This document shows, piece after piece, positions 15,683 through 25,007 of a stretch of 42,557 nt of DNA. Numbering within the stretch: position 1 is the stretch's first letter; each line of letters opens with the position of its first letter. The DNA comes from Natronohydrobacter sp. (lineage in GTDB: Bacteria > Pseudomonadota > Alphaproteobacteria > Rhodobacterales > Rhodobacteraceae). Under the pieces are notes generated by a model that saw only the letters and a program-made list of their open reading frames with translations, was not told the DNA's origin and searched no databases. The stretch lies in NCBI GenBank assembly GCA_007125005.1, contig SLDY01000010.1:1-42557 (forward strand), given 5' to 3'. Both the position numbers and the translations under genes were made by a program.

Positions 15683-18409
15683 GTGAGCGATAGCCCGGAA
15701 ACCCCTGAAAACATGGACGAAACCCCGCCTTCGGCACCCGGTGGGCATTCTGTTTCGATCACGCAGGAGATGCGTAGCTCCTATCTCGATTACGCGATGA
15801 GCGTGATCGTGAGCCGTGCGATCCCCGATTTGCGCGACGGCTTAAAACCTGTGCATCGGCGTATTCTTTACGCAATGCATGAGGCGGGCAATACCCATGA
15901 CAAGCCTTACCGCAAATCCGCTCGCGCTGTCGGCGATGTGATGGGGAAATACCACCCGCATGGGGACAGCGCTATCTATGACGCGCTGGTGCGTATGGCG
16001 CAGCCCTTCTCGATGTCGCTCAAGCTTCTTGACGGGCAGGGTAACTTTGGCTCGATGGACGGAGATAATGCTGCGGCCATGCGCTACACCGAAGTGCGCA
16101 TGGATAAGGCCGCCGCAGCCCTGCTGGCAGATATCGACAAGGATACGGTTAATTTTCAGGACAATTATGATGGGCGTGACAGGGAACCAACTGTTCTGCC
16201 TGCGCGCTTTCCCAACATGCTTGTCAATGGTGCAGGTGGAATCGCGGTCGGTATGGCAACGAATATCCCGCCGCATAATCTGGGCGAGGTTATCGATGCG
16301 ACGCTGGCCTTGATCGAAAATCCTGATCTGACCAGCAATGATCTCATGGGATTCGTGCCTGCGCCTGATTTTCCCACAGGTGGGCTGATCCTCGGGCGCT
16401 CCGGGGCACGCAAGGCGTATCTTGAAGGGCGCGGCTCAGTGATAATCCGCGCGAAAACCCATATCGAGGAGATCCGCAAGGACCGTTACGCCATTATCGT
16501 GGATGAAATTCCCTATCAGGTGAACAAATCCACGATGGTCGAGAAGATCGCAGATGCTGTCCGTGAGAAGAAGATCGAGGGTATTGCCTCGGTTGCCGAT
16601 GAGTCAGATCGTGTAGGCGTTCGCGTGGTGGTTGAGTTGAAGCGCGATGCGACCCCTGATGTTGTGCTCAATCAGCTTTTCCGCTTCACACCGATGCAAA
16701 CCTCGTTTGGCTGCAACATGCTGGCCCTAAATGGCGGGCGCCCGGAGCAACTCACATTGCGCGATTTTCTCAGTGCATTCGTGAGCTTCCGTGAGGAGGT
16801 CGTGACCCGTCGGACAGCCTTTGAACTAAACAAGGCGCGCGAACGCAGTCATGTTCTGTGCGGGCTTGCCGTCGCGGTGTCCAATGTCGATGAGGTGGTG
16901 GCCACGATCCGTGCCTCTGCCGATCCGGCAGAAGCGCGTGAGAAGCTCATGACGCGGCGATGGCCCGCTGCTGATATCGCAGCCTATATCCGACTGATCG
17001 ACGACCCGAGCCATACCATGAACGAGGATGGCACTTATAACCTGTCAGAAGTGCAGGCCCGCGCGATTCTGGAGCTGCGGCTCCAGCGATTGACTGCAAT
17101 GGGGGTCAAGGAAGTTACCGATGAGCTGGAGGCGCTGGCGGCCAAGATCAAGGATTATCTTGATATTTTGCGCTCGCGTGCGCGGGTGATGGAGATTATT
17201 GCCACGGAACTGTCAGAGGTGCGAGATCAATTTGCCGTTCCCCGTCGCACTGAGATCGTGGAATGGTCAGGGGATATGGAGGATGAAGACCTCATTGAGC
17301 GTGAGGATATGGTCGTCACGATCACGTCGGGAGGATATATCAAGCGCACACCCTTGGCCGATTTCCGTGCGCAGCGTCGCGGCGGCAAAGGGCTGGCTGG
17401 TATGGCCACCAAGAATGATGATGTCGTAACCCAGCTATTTGTCGCAAATACACATACGCAACTTTTGTTCTTCACCACTGACGGCATGGTCTACAAGCTG
17501 AAGACATGGCGCTTGCCCTTGGGCGGGCGGAACGCGCGCGGCAAGGCGATGGTAAATATCCTGCCGATCGCGAGCGGTGTGAGTATCGCTGCGATCATGC
17601 CTGTGGAGCGGCCTGAAGAAGAGTGGGAAAACCTGCAGATCGTTTTTGCAACTTCCGCAGGCGATGTACGCCGCAATCAGCTTTCGGATTTCGTTAATGT
17701 GAAATCCAATGGCAAGATTGCGATGAAATTGCCCGAGGGGATCTCACTAGTAAACGCACGGATCTGTGATGAAGATGACGATGTCATGTTGGTCACGGCG
17801 TCAGGTCGCGCGATACGCTTCCCGACAACAGATCTTCGTATCTTCAAAGGCCGCGATTCGACTGGCGTGCGTGGGGTTCGGCTGGGCGACGGGGATCGTG
17901 TTGTCTCGATGGCTGTGATCCGGCATTTCGAAACCACACCCGAGGAGCGCGAAGCGTTCATTCGCCAGCGGCGCTTGATCGCTGGTGTGGTGGAGGACGA
18001 GTCAGAAGAGGCCAGCGATGAGGGTGTCGAAGCTGGTCAACTCAGCCCGGAGCGCTACGCAGAAATGTCTGCTGCAGAAGACCTGCTTTTGACGATTACT
18101 GCTGGTGGGCTCGGAAAACTCACGTCAAGCCATGACTACCGCATTACGGCGCGCGGTGGTCAGGGCGTCAGTGCGACCGACAAGCTAATGCGCGGCGGGG
18201 CGCTTGTCGCGCTGTTCCCGGTCGAAATGTCGGATCAGGTAATGCTGGTCACATCCGGGGGGCAGTCGATCCGGGTACCGATCGAAGGGATTCGTTTCCT
18301 GCGACGGACTGGTGGTGGTGTCAAAGTGTTCAGCATGAATGGCTCGGGTGAGCTCGTTGTCTCTGTCGCGCGTATCGCCGAGACCGGGGAAGAGGCAGAA
18401 GAAGTCTGA
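15683..18409 (+). CDS. gyrA: DNA gyrase subunit A
   Basis: About 908 residues. The breakage-reunion domain has catalytic Tyr135 (AMRYTEVRM). The quinolone-resistance region reads [10 protein letters not shown] with Ser96 and Asp100, matching E. coli Ser83 and Asp87, so no classic resistance change is seen. The GyrA box QRRGGKG marks this as gyrase, not topoisomerase IV. The C-terminal beta-pinwheel includes an acidic insert ([11 protein letters not shown]). GTG at 15683 is chosen because AGAGG lies six bases upstream; a TTG at 15653 would add ten residues, and an ATG at 15713 would remove ten. gyrB is encoded in the opposite direction at 26540-28957, the two forming the A2B2 supercoiling enzyme. 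Confidence 0.97.
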   Translation: MSDSPETPENMDETPPSAPGGHSVSITQEMRSSYLDYAMSVIVSRAIPDLRDGLKPVHRRILYAMHEAGNTHDKPYRKSARAVGDVMGKYHPHGDSAIYDALVRMAQPFSMSLKLLDGQGNFGSMDGDNAAAMRYTEVRMDKAAAALLADIDKDTVNFQDNYDGRDREPTVLPARFPNMLVNGAGGIAVGMATNIPPHNLGEVIDATLALIENPDLTSNDLMGFVPAPDFPTGGLILGRSGARKAYLEGRGSVIIRAKTHIEEIRKDRYAIIVDEIPYQVNKSTMVEKIADAVREKKIEGIASVADESDRVGVRVVVELKRDATPDVVLNQLFRFTPMQTSFGCNMLALNGGRPEQLTLRDFLSAFVSFREEVVTRRTAFELNKARERSHVLCGLAVAVSNVDEVVATIRASADPAEAREKLMTRRWPAADIAAYIRLIDDPSHTMNEDGTYNLSEVQARAILELRLQRLTAMGVKEVTDELEALAAKIKDYLDILRSRARVMEIIATELSEVRDQFAVPRRTEIVEWSGDMEDEDLIEREDMVVTITSGGYIKRTPLADFRAQRRGGKGLAGMATKNDDVVTQLFVANTHTQLLFFTTDGMVYKLKTWRLPLGGRNARGKAMVNILPIASGVSIAAIMPVERPEEEWENLQIVFATSAGDVRRNQLSDFVNVKSNGKIAMKLPEGISLVNARICDEDDDVMLVTASGRAIRFPTTDLRIFKGRDSTGVRGVRLGDGDRVVSMAVIRHFETTPEEREAFIRQRRLIAGVVEDESEEASDEGVEAGQLSPERYAEMSAAEDLLLTITAGGLGKLTSSHDYRITARGGQGVSATDKLMRGGALVALFPVEMSDQVMLVTSGGQSIRVPIEGIRFLRRTGGGVKVFSMNGSGELVVSVARIAETGEEAEEV

Positions 18410-18459
18410 TTTATGTGCAGACAGCGCGCAGCGACGCAAACGCCACGCAGCTTGTCAGC

Positions 18460-18545
18460 CGTCAGGGGGCCTGCACAGGCCCTCCCACCCACCCTCGATT
18501 CACGCGCTGGCGCGCGTGCATCTTGCCTGTCCAGCCCCCCTGACG
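18460..18545. repeat. 86-bp structured inverted-repeat element
   Basis: Two 21-bp arms (18460-18480 and 18525-18545) are inverted copies differing at 2 of 21 positions. The 44-nt loop holds a perfect 7-bp hairpin CACGCGC-TGGC-GCGCGTG (18501-18518). ACCCTCG at 18491-18497 can also pair with CGAGGGT at 18546-18552, giving a competing fold. The element sits between the convergent gyrA and RHH genes, so it may act as a bulky two-way terminator or belong to a dispersed repeat family. No coding signal is seen in the surrounding 156-nt gap. Confidence 0.6.
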
Positions 18546-18565
18546 CGAGGGTAGGGCCGCACGCG

Positions 18566-18796
18566 CTATGATCCTGAGCCCTGCTGGTTAAGAGCATTGT
18601 TGAGCACAAAGACCCGGATCGCAGAGGCCAGCCCGATATCGCCGCGTTTGCCATCAATCTCGGCAGCCAGTGCGTTGACAGCTTGGCCACGCTCTCGTGC
18701 AATGCGACGGAATTCTTTCCAGAAAACATCTTCCAAAGAAACGGACGTGCGGTGCCCGCGCAGGGTCAGGGAATGCTTTATTGGCCTGCCGCTCAT
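18566..18796 (-). CDS. Ribbon-helix-helix domain-containing protein
   Basis: A 76-residue protein with a predicted RHH fold: beta strand LRGHRTSVSLEDVFWKEF followed by two helices, as in the RHH_4 group. RHH proteins usually bind DNA as dimers, but this group is also found as small proteins of unknown role in alphaproteobacteria. Its start overlaps the stop of the upstream DUF4169 gene (ATGA, 18793-18796). Target DNA is unknown, and no palindromic operator is obvious next to it. It lies upstream of fumC in coordinate but on the same strand, so it could be at the end of the fumC transcript or have its own promoter. Confidence 0.82.
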   Translation of the reverse strand: MSGRPIKHSLTLRGHRTSVSLEDVFWKEFRRIARERGQAVNALAAEIDGKRGDIGLASAIRVFVLNNALNQQGSGS

Positions 18797-18969
18797 GTTT
18801 CGCGTTTATGTGCGTCGAGATGCAGGCGCGCTTTGTCTGCAACGAATTCGTCCGACATGCGTTCGGCTTTTGTCCGACCATGCTGGGCAGCGTTCTGCTG
18901 CGCCTGACGGCGTTTGGCTGCCCGCAGGGCCTGTTTGCGCACCATCCGGAGGTTGATTAGCTTGCTCAT
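18793..18969 (-). CDS. DUF4169 family small basic protein
   Basis: A 58-residue, strongly basic and helical protein: MSKLINLRMVRKQALRAA, then HGRTKAER, the conserved core of DUF4169. Its function is unknown. The longer frame from 19005 has no ribosome site or family similarity before the ATG at 18969, so the inner start is used. It overlaps the RHH gene by 4 nt, and this two-gene order (DUF4169 then RHH) fits what I recall of Rhodobacterales genomes. It could bind nucleic acid given its charge, which is inference only. Confidence 0.8.
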   Translation of the reverse strand: MSKLINLRMVRKQALRAAKRRQAQQNAAQHGRTKAERMSDEFVADKARLHLDAHKRET

Positions 18970-19024
18970 GGCGCGGATGATACCGCCCAGCCAAGTAACG
19001 GGCAAGTCATAGCGTCAAGCTTGC

Positions 19025-19055
19025 ACGCCATCACGCGAGCATCGCGTGATGGCGT
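19025..19055. terminator. Strong hairpin downstream of fumC
   Basis: A perfect 13-bp stem (CGCCATCACGCG and its complement, plus a closing A-T) with a 5-nt loop lies 21 nt after the fumC stop and before the DUF4169 gene. The T-run is missing, so it may slow or protect rather than fully terminate the transcript. Confidence 0.6.
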
Positions 19056-19075
19056 ATTGCGCTTCTTGCCTCTGG

Positions 19076-20470
19076 TCAGTCTTTTGGCCCGATCATGTCT
19101 TCAGGGCGCACAACCCGATCAAAGGTTTCACCATCGACAAAGCCAAGCTTTATCGCTTCTTCGCGCAAGGTCGTGCCGTTCTTGTGTGCCGTCTTGGCAA
19201 CTTTGGTGGCGTTGTCATACCCGATCGTCGGGGCCAATGCTGTCACCAGCATCAGTGATTCTGTCATCAGTTTTTCGATGCGCCCGACATTGGCTTGGGT
19301 GCCAACCACCATGTTGTCGGTGAAGGAAGAGGCCGCGTCGCCAAGAATCTGCATGCTCTGAAGCACATTATAGCTCATCATCGGGTTGTAGACATTGAGT
19401 TCAAAATGTCCCTGAGAACCTGCAAAGCCAACCGCCGCATCATTGCCCATCACATGGGCGCAAACCATCGTGAGCGCCTCGGCCTGCGTCGGATTCACCT
19501 TACCCGGCATGATCGAAGAGCCCGGCTCGTTTTCGGGCAGGATCAACTCACCCAACCCCGAGCGCGGGCCAGAACCCAGAAGGCGCATGTCATTGGCGAT
19601 CTTGAACAGACTCGCAGCGACCGTTTTCAGCGCGCCTGAGAACATCACCATTGCATCATGCGCTGCCAACGCCTCGAACTTGTTGGGAGCCGTGCAGAAG
19701 GGTAGGGACGTGATTTCGGCGATATGGGCGGCAACCTTCACGTCCCAGCCTTTGCGTGTGTTCAGACCGGTGCCCACAGCCGTTCCGCCTTGGGCCAGTT
19801 CGTAGATATGCGGCAGGCACATCTCGACGCGCGCAATGCCCATCTTGACCTGATGCGCGTAGCCGCCGAATTCCTGCCCTAGTGTCAGAGGCGTGGCATC
19901 CTGCGTGTGCGTGCGACCGATCTTGATGATGTCCTTGAACTCTTCGGATTTTGCTGCCAGCGCATCATGCAGTTTCTGCAAGCCCGGCAGCAGCACATCG
20001 CGCGCCAGCATCCCGATGGCAACATGCATCGCTGTAGGAAAGGTGTCATTCGAGGATTGACCCATATTCACATGGTCATTGGGGTGGACCGGGTCTTTCG
20101 ATCCCATCGTGCCGCCCAGGATCTCGATTGCGCGGTTGGAAATCACCTCATTGGCGTTCATATTCGATTGCGTGCCTGAGCCCGTCTGCCAGACAACAAG
20201 CGGGAAATTGTCGTCGAATTTGCCTTCGAAAACTTCGGTTGCTGCCTGCACCATCGCGTGGCCGCGGCGTTCGTCTAGGCTTCCCTGCTCCATATTGACC
20301 AGTGCACAGGCCCATTTTATGGCCCCCAACGCACGGATAATCGGGACAGGCTGGCGTTCCCATCCGATAGGGAAGTTCAGGATCGAGCGCTGTGTCTGCG
20401 CGCCCCAGTATTTATCGGCGGGAACTTCAAGCGGGCCAAAGCTGTCAGTCTCGGTGCGGGTGGCAGTCAT
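19076..20470 (-). CDS. fumC: Class II fumarate hydratase
   Basis: A 464-residue iron-free fumarase of the TCA cycle, interconverting fumarate and malate as a cytosolic tetramer. Family marks are [14 protein letters not shown] near 97-110, the general-acid region [17 protein letters not shown] and the signature [11 protein letters not shown] near 315-325. The length equals E. coli FumC (467). AAGGAG lies nine bases before the ATG. sspB lies 88 nt upstream on the same strand; the genes could be linked, but the gap allows its own promoter. Confidence 0.97.
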   Translation of the reverse strand: MTATRTETDSFGPLEVPADKYWGAQTQRSILNFPIGWERQPVPIIRALGAIKWACALVNMEQGSLDERRGHAMVQAATEVFEGKFDDNFPLVVWQTGSGTQSNMNANEVISNRAIEILGGTMGSKDPVHPNDHVNMGQSSNDTFPTAMHVAIGMLARDVLLPGLQKLHDALAAKSEEFKDIIKIGRTHTQDATPLTLGQEFGGYAHQVKMGIARVEMCLPHIYELAQGGTAVGTGLNTRKGWDVKVAAHIAEITSLPFCTAPNKFEALAAHDAMVMFSGALKTVAASLFKIANDMRLLGSGPRSGLGELILPENEPGSSIMPGKVNPTQAEALTMVCAHVMGNDAAVGFAGSQGHFELNVYNPMMSYNVLQSMQILGDAASSFTDNMVVGTQANVGRIEKLMTESLMLVTALAPTIGYDNATKVAKTAHKNGTTLREEAIKLGFVDGETFDRVVRPEDMIGPKD

Positions 20471-20558
20471 GCGAAGGGCTCCTTGCAGCGATTACTCGCA
20501 GCAGTCCTTAGCCCGGTGTCAGTCAGAAATCAATCAGTATGCGACGGCATACAAAAGC

Positions 20559-21020
20559 TTATTTTCGAAATCTGTCCAGGCTCACGACTTCGCCGCTTTT
20601 CCCTTCGGGTTTTGCGTCTTCTTCCATTGGAGCCTCTTCAAGTTCATCGTCGTCCTCAAACTCTTCATGATGAAGCTCGAAACGCAAACCGAACTCGACT
20701 GAAGGATCAACAAAAGTCGAGATGGAGTCGAACGGGATATAGAGTGGCTCGGGTGAGTTGCCGAAATTGAGTGTGATCGCGAAGCCGTTTTCATCGACAA
20801 TGAGATTGTCAAACCAATGCTGCACGACCAGCGTGATCTCTTCAGGATAGCGATCACGCAACCAGTCCGCCATCTGCATCTCTGGATGAGTCGTGTCGAT
20901 CGTGATGAAAAAATGATGATCGCCTGGCAAACCCGTTTCGGAAACGCCCTCCATAACCCTGCGGATCAGTCCCCGCATGGCGTCATGCATCAGATTGCCG
21001 TAATCAATTCCGCTACCCAT
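20559..21020 (-). CDS. sspB: SspB family ClpXP adaptor (SspB-alpha)
   Basis: A 153-residue adaptor that tethers ssrA-tagged and other substrates to ClpX. The N-terminal domain (1-115) matches alphaproteobacterial SspB: MHDAMRGLIRRVM, HHFFITIDTTHPEM and the strand IPFDSISTFVDPSVEFGL. An acidic linker (EFEDDDELEEAPMEED) follows, and the last ten residues EVVSLDRFRK form the ClpX-docking tail seen in Caulobacter SspB-alpha. AGAGG is placed four bases before the ATG. Its partner ClpX is encoded at 1884-3146, though not in the same operon. Confidence 0.93.
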   Translation of the reverse strand: MGSGIDYGNLMHDAMRGLIRRVMEGVSETGLPGDHHFFITIDTTHPEMQMADWLRDRYPEEITLVVQHWFDNLIVDENGFAITLNFGNSPEPLYIPFDSISTFVDPSVEFGLRFELHHEEFEDDDELEEAPMEEDAKPEGKSGEVVSLDRFRK

Positions 21021-21274
21021 GAGACCTCTCGCCGCTCACTCGCAGCATAGGACTTTCATACACGATTAAAAGCCCTGTCATGTTGTGACGGCTGAAAAAA
21101 TCGCTGGACAGGCATTAGCGATAACTATGTGAGCCATGCGCGCGCCGTCGAGGTAACTCTTTTGGTGAGATGACGAATAAAGCATAGTCGGCCGCGCGGG
21201 CGCGAATATGCCTTCAGGCTTATTCTTGCCCGAATTTCACGTTATGATCCTGTAAAACTAGAGCAGGCATCCTG

Positions 21275-22522
21275 ATGCGCATGGAACAGGTGACAGAGAG
21301 CGCAGAAGAAACCCCGCCCGGTCAGACCGTCCGGCGCAGGGAAGTTTATTATATTCCGGGCTATGATCCATTTCCACCGCGCCGATATCGCGAACTCTAT
21401 CGCTGCGAATCGAGCGATCAGGCCAAGATTTCCGGCTACAAGATCAGCCAGCGCCCGCGTAAGAGCGATGGTCCATATGGATGGCATGTCCGCAGCGAAG
21501 TCGAGGGACTGACCACTGAGGCCGAAGTCATGATTCTCGAATGGTCAGATATCGTGAAAGACTCGATGCAGGCCGGGATCGCAGCGACCTATCTACTGCT
21601 GGCCAAAACTGCATGGATCTATCTCTCGACCGGTGTCTTGATGCGGCTGTTCCGCCTCCGCATCGGGCCGGGGATCGCGGCCATGTATCCTGTGATCATG
21701 CTGCTGGGACAATTGGCGATTGCACTTCTTGCAGCGGGTTTGCTGGGCTGGGGCCTCTCCTTTGTTTTGCCCGTATGGCTATCCTATTTGCTCGGGCTCG
21801 CGGTAATCCCGCCGATCCTGCATGGATTTCGCAGGATAGACGGACGATTTTTTGTGCATTACCTGCTTCTGGATTTTGCCTTTACGGCCAAACACAAAGG
21901 CCGCAATCCGCCTGAACTTGAGGCCCGGCTCGACGACTTTGCCCGGCGCATCTGTGACGCCTTAAATAACCCCGAGTTGGATGAGGTGCTTGTCGTCGGG
22001 CATTCCTCTGGGGTTCATCTCGGCGTGTCTGTGCTGGCGCGTGTTATCCGTGCAGGTGCGGCGAGAGGGCATCCGAAACTCGCCTTCCTCTCGCTCGGTC
22101 ACGCCGTGCCAATGCAATCCTATCTGCCACAGGCGCAGGCATTGCGTGAGGATCTGCGCTACCTCTCCACGCGCGACGAGCTTTTCTGGCTTGATGTTAC
22201 CGCGCCCGGCGATGGTTGCTCCTATGCGCTATGTGATCCGGTTTCCAGCTCTGGCGCAGCGCCCGGTGAGGGAAAGCGCTGGCCCATCGTTATCTCGGCG
22301 GCCTTCAGCCAAAGCCTCAAGCCAGAGACCTACCGGAAATACAAGCGGCGCTATTTCCGATTGCATTTCCAGTATCTCTGCGCCTTCGATGCACCGCGCG
22401 ATTATGACTACTTCCTGATCACGGCAGGCCCGCTCGCCCTTACGGATCGATATGCCACGCGCAAATCCTCGGCCTCCGTCAGCCATGCTTGTTTTCTTCC
22501 ACAGGAACAGCGCCTGTCATGA
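21275..22522 (+). CDS. Membrane-embedded alpha/beta-hydrolase-like protein
   Basis: A 415-residue protein I cannot assign to a named family. It begins with a soluble part including YYIPGYDPFPPRRYRELY, which may be the first strand and oxyanion loop of an alpha/beta hydrolase. Two or three membrane segments follow (about 101-122, 136-160 and 163-183). LVVGHSSG (239-246, nucleophile Ser244) is a textbook nucleophile elbow, and YDYFLITAG lies near the end. Thus a membrane-bound serine esterase or lipase is likely. A second ATG two codons downstream is an alternative start. The P450 gene overlaps its stop by 4 nt (ATGA), so the two are translated together and probably act on one substrate. Confidence 0.65.
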   Translation: MRMEQVTESAEETPPGQTVRRREVYYIPGYDPFPPRRYRELYRCESSDQAKISGYKISQRPRKSDGPYGWHVRSEVEGLTTEAEVMILEWSDIVKDSMQAGIAATYLLLAKTAWIYLSTGVLMRLFRLRIGPGIAAMYPVIMLLGQLAIALLAAGLLGWGLSFVLPVWLSYLLGLAVIPPILHGFRRIDGRFFVHYLLLDFAFTAKHKGRNPPELEARLDDFARRICDALNNPELDEVLVVGHSSGVHLGVSVLARVIRAGAARGHPKLAFLSLGHAVPMQSYLPQAQALREDLRYLSTRDELFWLDVTAPGDGCSYALCDPVSSSGAAPGEGKRWPIVISAAFSQSLKPETYRKYKRRYFRLHFQYLCAFDAPRDYDYFLITAGPLALTDRYATRKSSASVSHACFLPQEQRLS

Positions 22523-23895
22523 CACGGCCACCCATGCCCGCGCACCGCTCGGATCGTGTCTCGCTGCTCAAGCATCTGGCGATGTTTCGTACAGATATTC
22601 TCGCGACCCAGCCTGCGCGGCTTTATCGCGCCAAAATGGCCGAGGTGAAGCTGCCTTTTCTGCATTCGGTGATGGTAAATACCCCCGATCTGGTGCGGCT
22701 GGTCTTGCAGGACCGCCCGAAGGATTTTCCCAAATCCGACCGCGTGCGCGAAGGGTTGCGTCTGCTGCTGGGCAATTCTGTCTTTGTTACGAATGGCCCG
22801 ACATGGGAACGCCAGCGCCGCATGATCGATCCGGCCTTCGAGGGTGGGCGGCTGCGCGATACATTCCCTGCCATGTGGGACGCCGCTGAAGCAACGGCTG
22901 CACGGATGCAAGCGGGGCAGGTGGAAATTGAAGCAGCGATGAGTCATGCAGCTGCCGATGTGATCTTCCGTACTCTTTTTTCCGTGCCCATAGAGGATGA
23001 AACCGCCGCGCAGGTTTATCACACCTTTCGCGCACATCAGCGAACGGCGCCGATCCTCAACCCGGCAGCACTGGTGCGCTTCCCGCGCTGGATGCCGCGC
23101 ATCTTCTCCCGCGAGACTCGCGCCACAGCCGCCCGGATTCGGGCGCTGATCACGCAGATGACCGAAGCACGCATGGCGGCTATAAAAGCTGGCTCGGCGC
23201 CGGATGATCTGGCCACCAAGATCATGACCACGCGCGACCCGGTCACAGGAGACATGTTCGACACGGAAGAAATGGTCGATCAGGTCGCGATTTTTTTCCT
23301 TGCAGGACATGAGACCAGCGCTTCGGCCCTAGCATGGACGCTGTATCTCATTGCCACACACCCGGACTGGCAGGTGCTGCTTGCCACCGAGGCTGCGGCC
23401 CTGCGGCCATATCTCGAATCTGGCGCGGTGCCCGAGTTCGGGTTTTTGAAACGCTTTCCGCTGATCCGCGACACGTTCCGCGAAGCCCTGCGCCTATATC
23501 CGCCCGTTCCAATGTTGGTGCGCGAAACGGCACAGCGCGAGGTCTTCCGCAAGCGCAAGCTGGGCGTTGGTACACAAGTTATCGTCTCACCTTGGCATAT
23601 GGGGCGGCATGAAGCGATCTGGCCCGATCCACATGCGTTCCGGCCTGAGCGTTGGCAGGAGCCTGCAACGCGCGAACACGCACGCGATGGCTATCTGCCC
23701 TTTTCGGCGGGGCCGCGCGTTTGCACTGGTGCGGGGTTCGCGATGGCCGAGGCTGTGCTCATCCTCGCGCGGCTGCTGCATGATTGGGAGTTATCTGCGA
23801 TACCGGGCAAGGTGCCTGTACCGATCGCGCATATGACAGTGCGCGCCCGCGATGGTATCTGGCTTGAGCTGTGCCCGCGTGCAGCAAAACCGTGA
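22519..23895 (+). CDS. Cytochrome P450
   Basis: A 458-residue soluble P450 without a membrane anchor. The I-helix oxygen-activation motif is AGHETS (262-267), the K-helix ExxR is EALR (322-325), and the haem loop is FSAGPRVCTG (395-404) with Cys402 as the iron ligand. These agree with the CYP class that hydroxylates fatty acids, terpenes or other lipids, but the substrate cannot be told. No ferredoxin or reductase gene is adjacent, so electrons must come from elsewhere. The start at 22519 overlaps the hydrolase-like gene; an in-frame ATG ten codons earlier lies inside that gene and is less likely. It converges with the FAD oxidoreductase gene, 21 nt away. Confidence 0.93.
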   Translation: MTRPPMPAHRSDRVSLLKHLAMFRTDILATQPARLYRAKMAEVKLPFLHSVMVNTPDLVRLVLQDRPKDFPKSDRVREGLRLLLGNSVFVTNGPTWERQRRMIDPAFEGGRLRDTFPAMWDAAEATAARMQAGQVEIEAAMSHAAADVIFRTLFSVPIEDETAAQVYHTFRAHQRTAPILNPAALVRFPRWMPRIFSRETRATAARIRALITQMTEARMAAIKAGSAPDDLATKIMTTRDPVTGDMFDTEEMVDQVAIFFLAGHETSASALAWTLYLIATHPDWQVLLATEAAALRPYLESGAVPEFGFLKRFPLIRDTFREALRLYPPVPMLVRETAQREVFRKRKLGVGTQVIVSPWHMGRHEAIWPDPHAFRPERWQEPATREHARDGYLPFSAGPRVCTGAGFAMAEAVLILARLLHDWELSAIPGKVPVPIAHMTVRARDGIWLELCPRAAKP

Positions 23896-23916
23896 TGCGC
23901 GACCGGCGTTTCGAAC

Positions 23917-24948
23917 TCACAGCTGATCAAACCCGAAACCCTCGGGGATCTCGGCGGTTCCGTTGAGGACGAGGTCTGCCATGCGCTCTGCCAGCGCCGG
24001 GGCCATGGCGAAGCCGATCTTGAAGCCGCCATTGAACACGAAATGCCCCGCGCGCGCTGGCCACGCCCCCATCAGCGGCGCACGGCTCTTTGCGCGCGGG
24101 CGCACGCCAGCCCATTGCTCGATCACAGGCGCATCGCGCAGCGTAGGGCAGGCGGCGATGGCGCGCTCAAGAAGCGCATCGCATTGGCTGTCGGTACTTT
24201 CTGGGTCTGTGAATTCGCGCTCACTGGTTGAACCTATGGCAATTGTGCCATCGCCATGCGGCACGATATGAAGGCCATCTACGAAGATTTGTGGCGCATG
24301 CGGGCAGGTATGGCGCAGCAGCAGCGACTGGCCTTTGACCCCGCCTCCGATGCTGTGCCCCAGCACCCGCGAGAGATGCTCCAACCCCTCATAGCCTGTC
24401 GCCCAGACCACCGCACCGGCTTGTCGCTCCTCACCAAATACAATCTCGCCCCCAAGCCTCTCGATCGCCCTCGCCAAGGCCAGCCCGGCCCGGCGCGGAT
24501 GCAATCTTGCGCTCAAAGTGTCATGGATCACCCAGCCCGAGGGGCTTGTCAGCGGCAGGCCCGGAGCATCGTCTGAGCGCATCACTTCCCAGCTTGCAAA
24601 GCCTTGCCACAAGGCCCGCGCCCCGTCTGCCCGGGCGCGTGCAAGCTCAAGCCCGGCCTTGGCCACAGGCTGCACCCGACCGAGCCGCGCATAGCCCGGA
24701 TCATGGCTCGATATCTCCGCAACAGCGCGCCAGAAACCCTCAGCCATTCGTAATGCTTCAAATTGGAAGGCTTTTTTTGCATTCCAGTTCTCCGGCACAT
24801 GCGGGGCAAGCGCGCCGACCAGCCCTCCGGATGATCCTGCCCTAAGATGGCGCTTCTCAATGACGCGCACCCGCGCGCCGCGCCGCGCGCAAACATAAGC
24901 CAACGACAATCCGAAAATACCCGCGCCCATGATCGTCAGATCGGCCAT
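23917..24948 (-). CDS. FAD-dependent oxidoreductase, MnmC C-terminal-domain type
   Basis: A 343-residue protein of the DAAO/glycine-oxidase fold with an N-terminal FAD-binding GAGIFG (8-13) and a C-terminal motif region GVRPRAKSRAPLMG. It is divergent from, and 59 nt away from, mnmD, whose product equals the other half of E. coli MnmC. I infer that this enzyme performs the MnmC(o) step, removing the carboxymethyl group of cmnm5(s2)U34 in tRNA to give nm5(s2)U. Alternatives are a D-amino-acid dehydrogenase or ThiO-like enzyme. GAGG lies nine bases before the ATG at 24948; an ATG two codons earlier is too close to that site. Confidence 0.8.
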   Translation of the reverse strand: MADLTIMGAGIFGLSLAYVCARRGARVRVIEKRHLRAGSSGGLVGALAPHVPENWNAKKAFQFEALRMAEGFWRAVAEISSHDPGYARLGRVQPVAKAGLELARARADGARALWQGFASWEVMRSDDAPGLPLTSPSGWVIHDTLSARLHPRRAGLALARAIERLGGEIVFGEERQAGAVVWATGYEGLEHLSRVLGHSIGGGVKGQSLLLRHTCPHAPQIFVDGLHIVPHGDGTIAIGSTSEREFTDPESTDSQCDALLERAIAACPTLRDAPVIEQWAGVRPRAKSRAPLMGAWPARAGHFVFNGGFKIGFAMAPALAERMADLVLNGTAEIPEGFGFDQL

Positions 24949-25007
24949 TGCCATTTACCTCGCGCGTCTGCAGAAGAAGCTATACATGTGACATATCGCA
25001 GGGCGGC

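Noticed and set aside
18793-19005. Longer start of the DUF4169 protein at 19005
   Set aside because: Residues before the ATG at 18969 do not resemble the family, whose usual N-terminus begins at that ATG.
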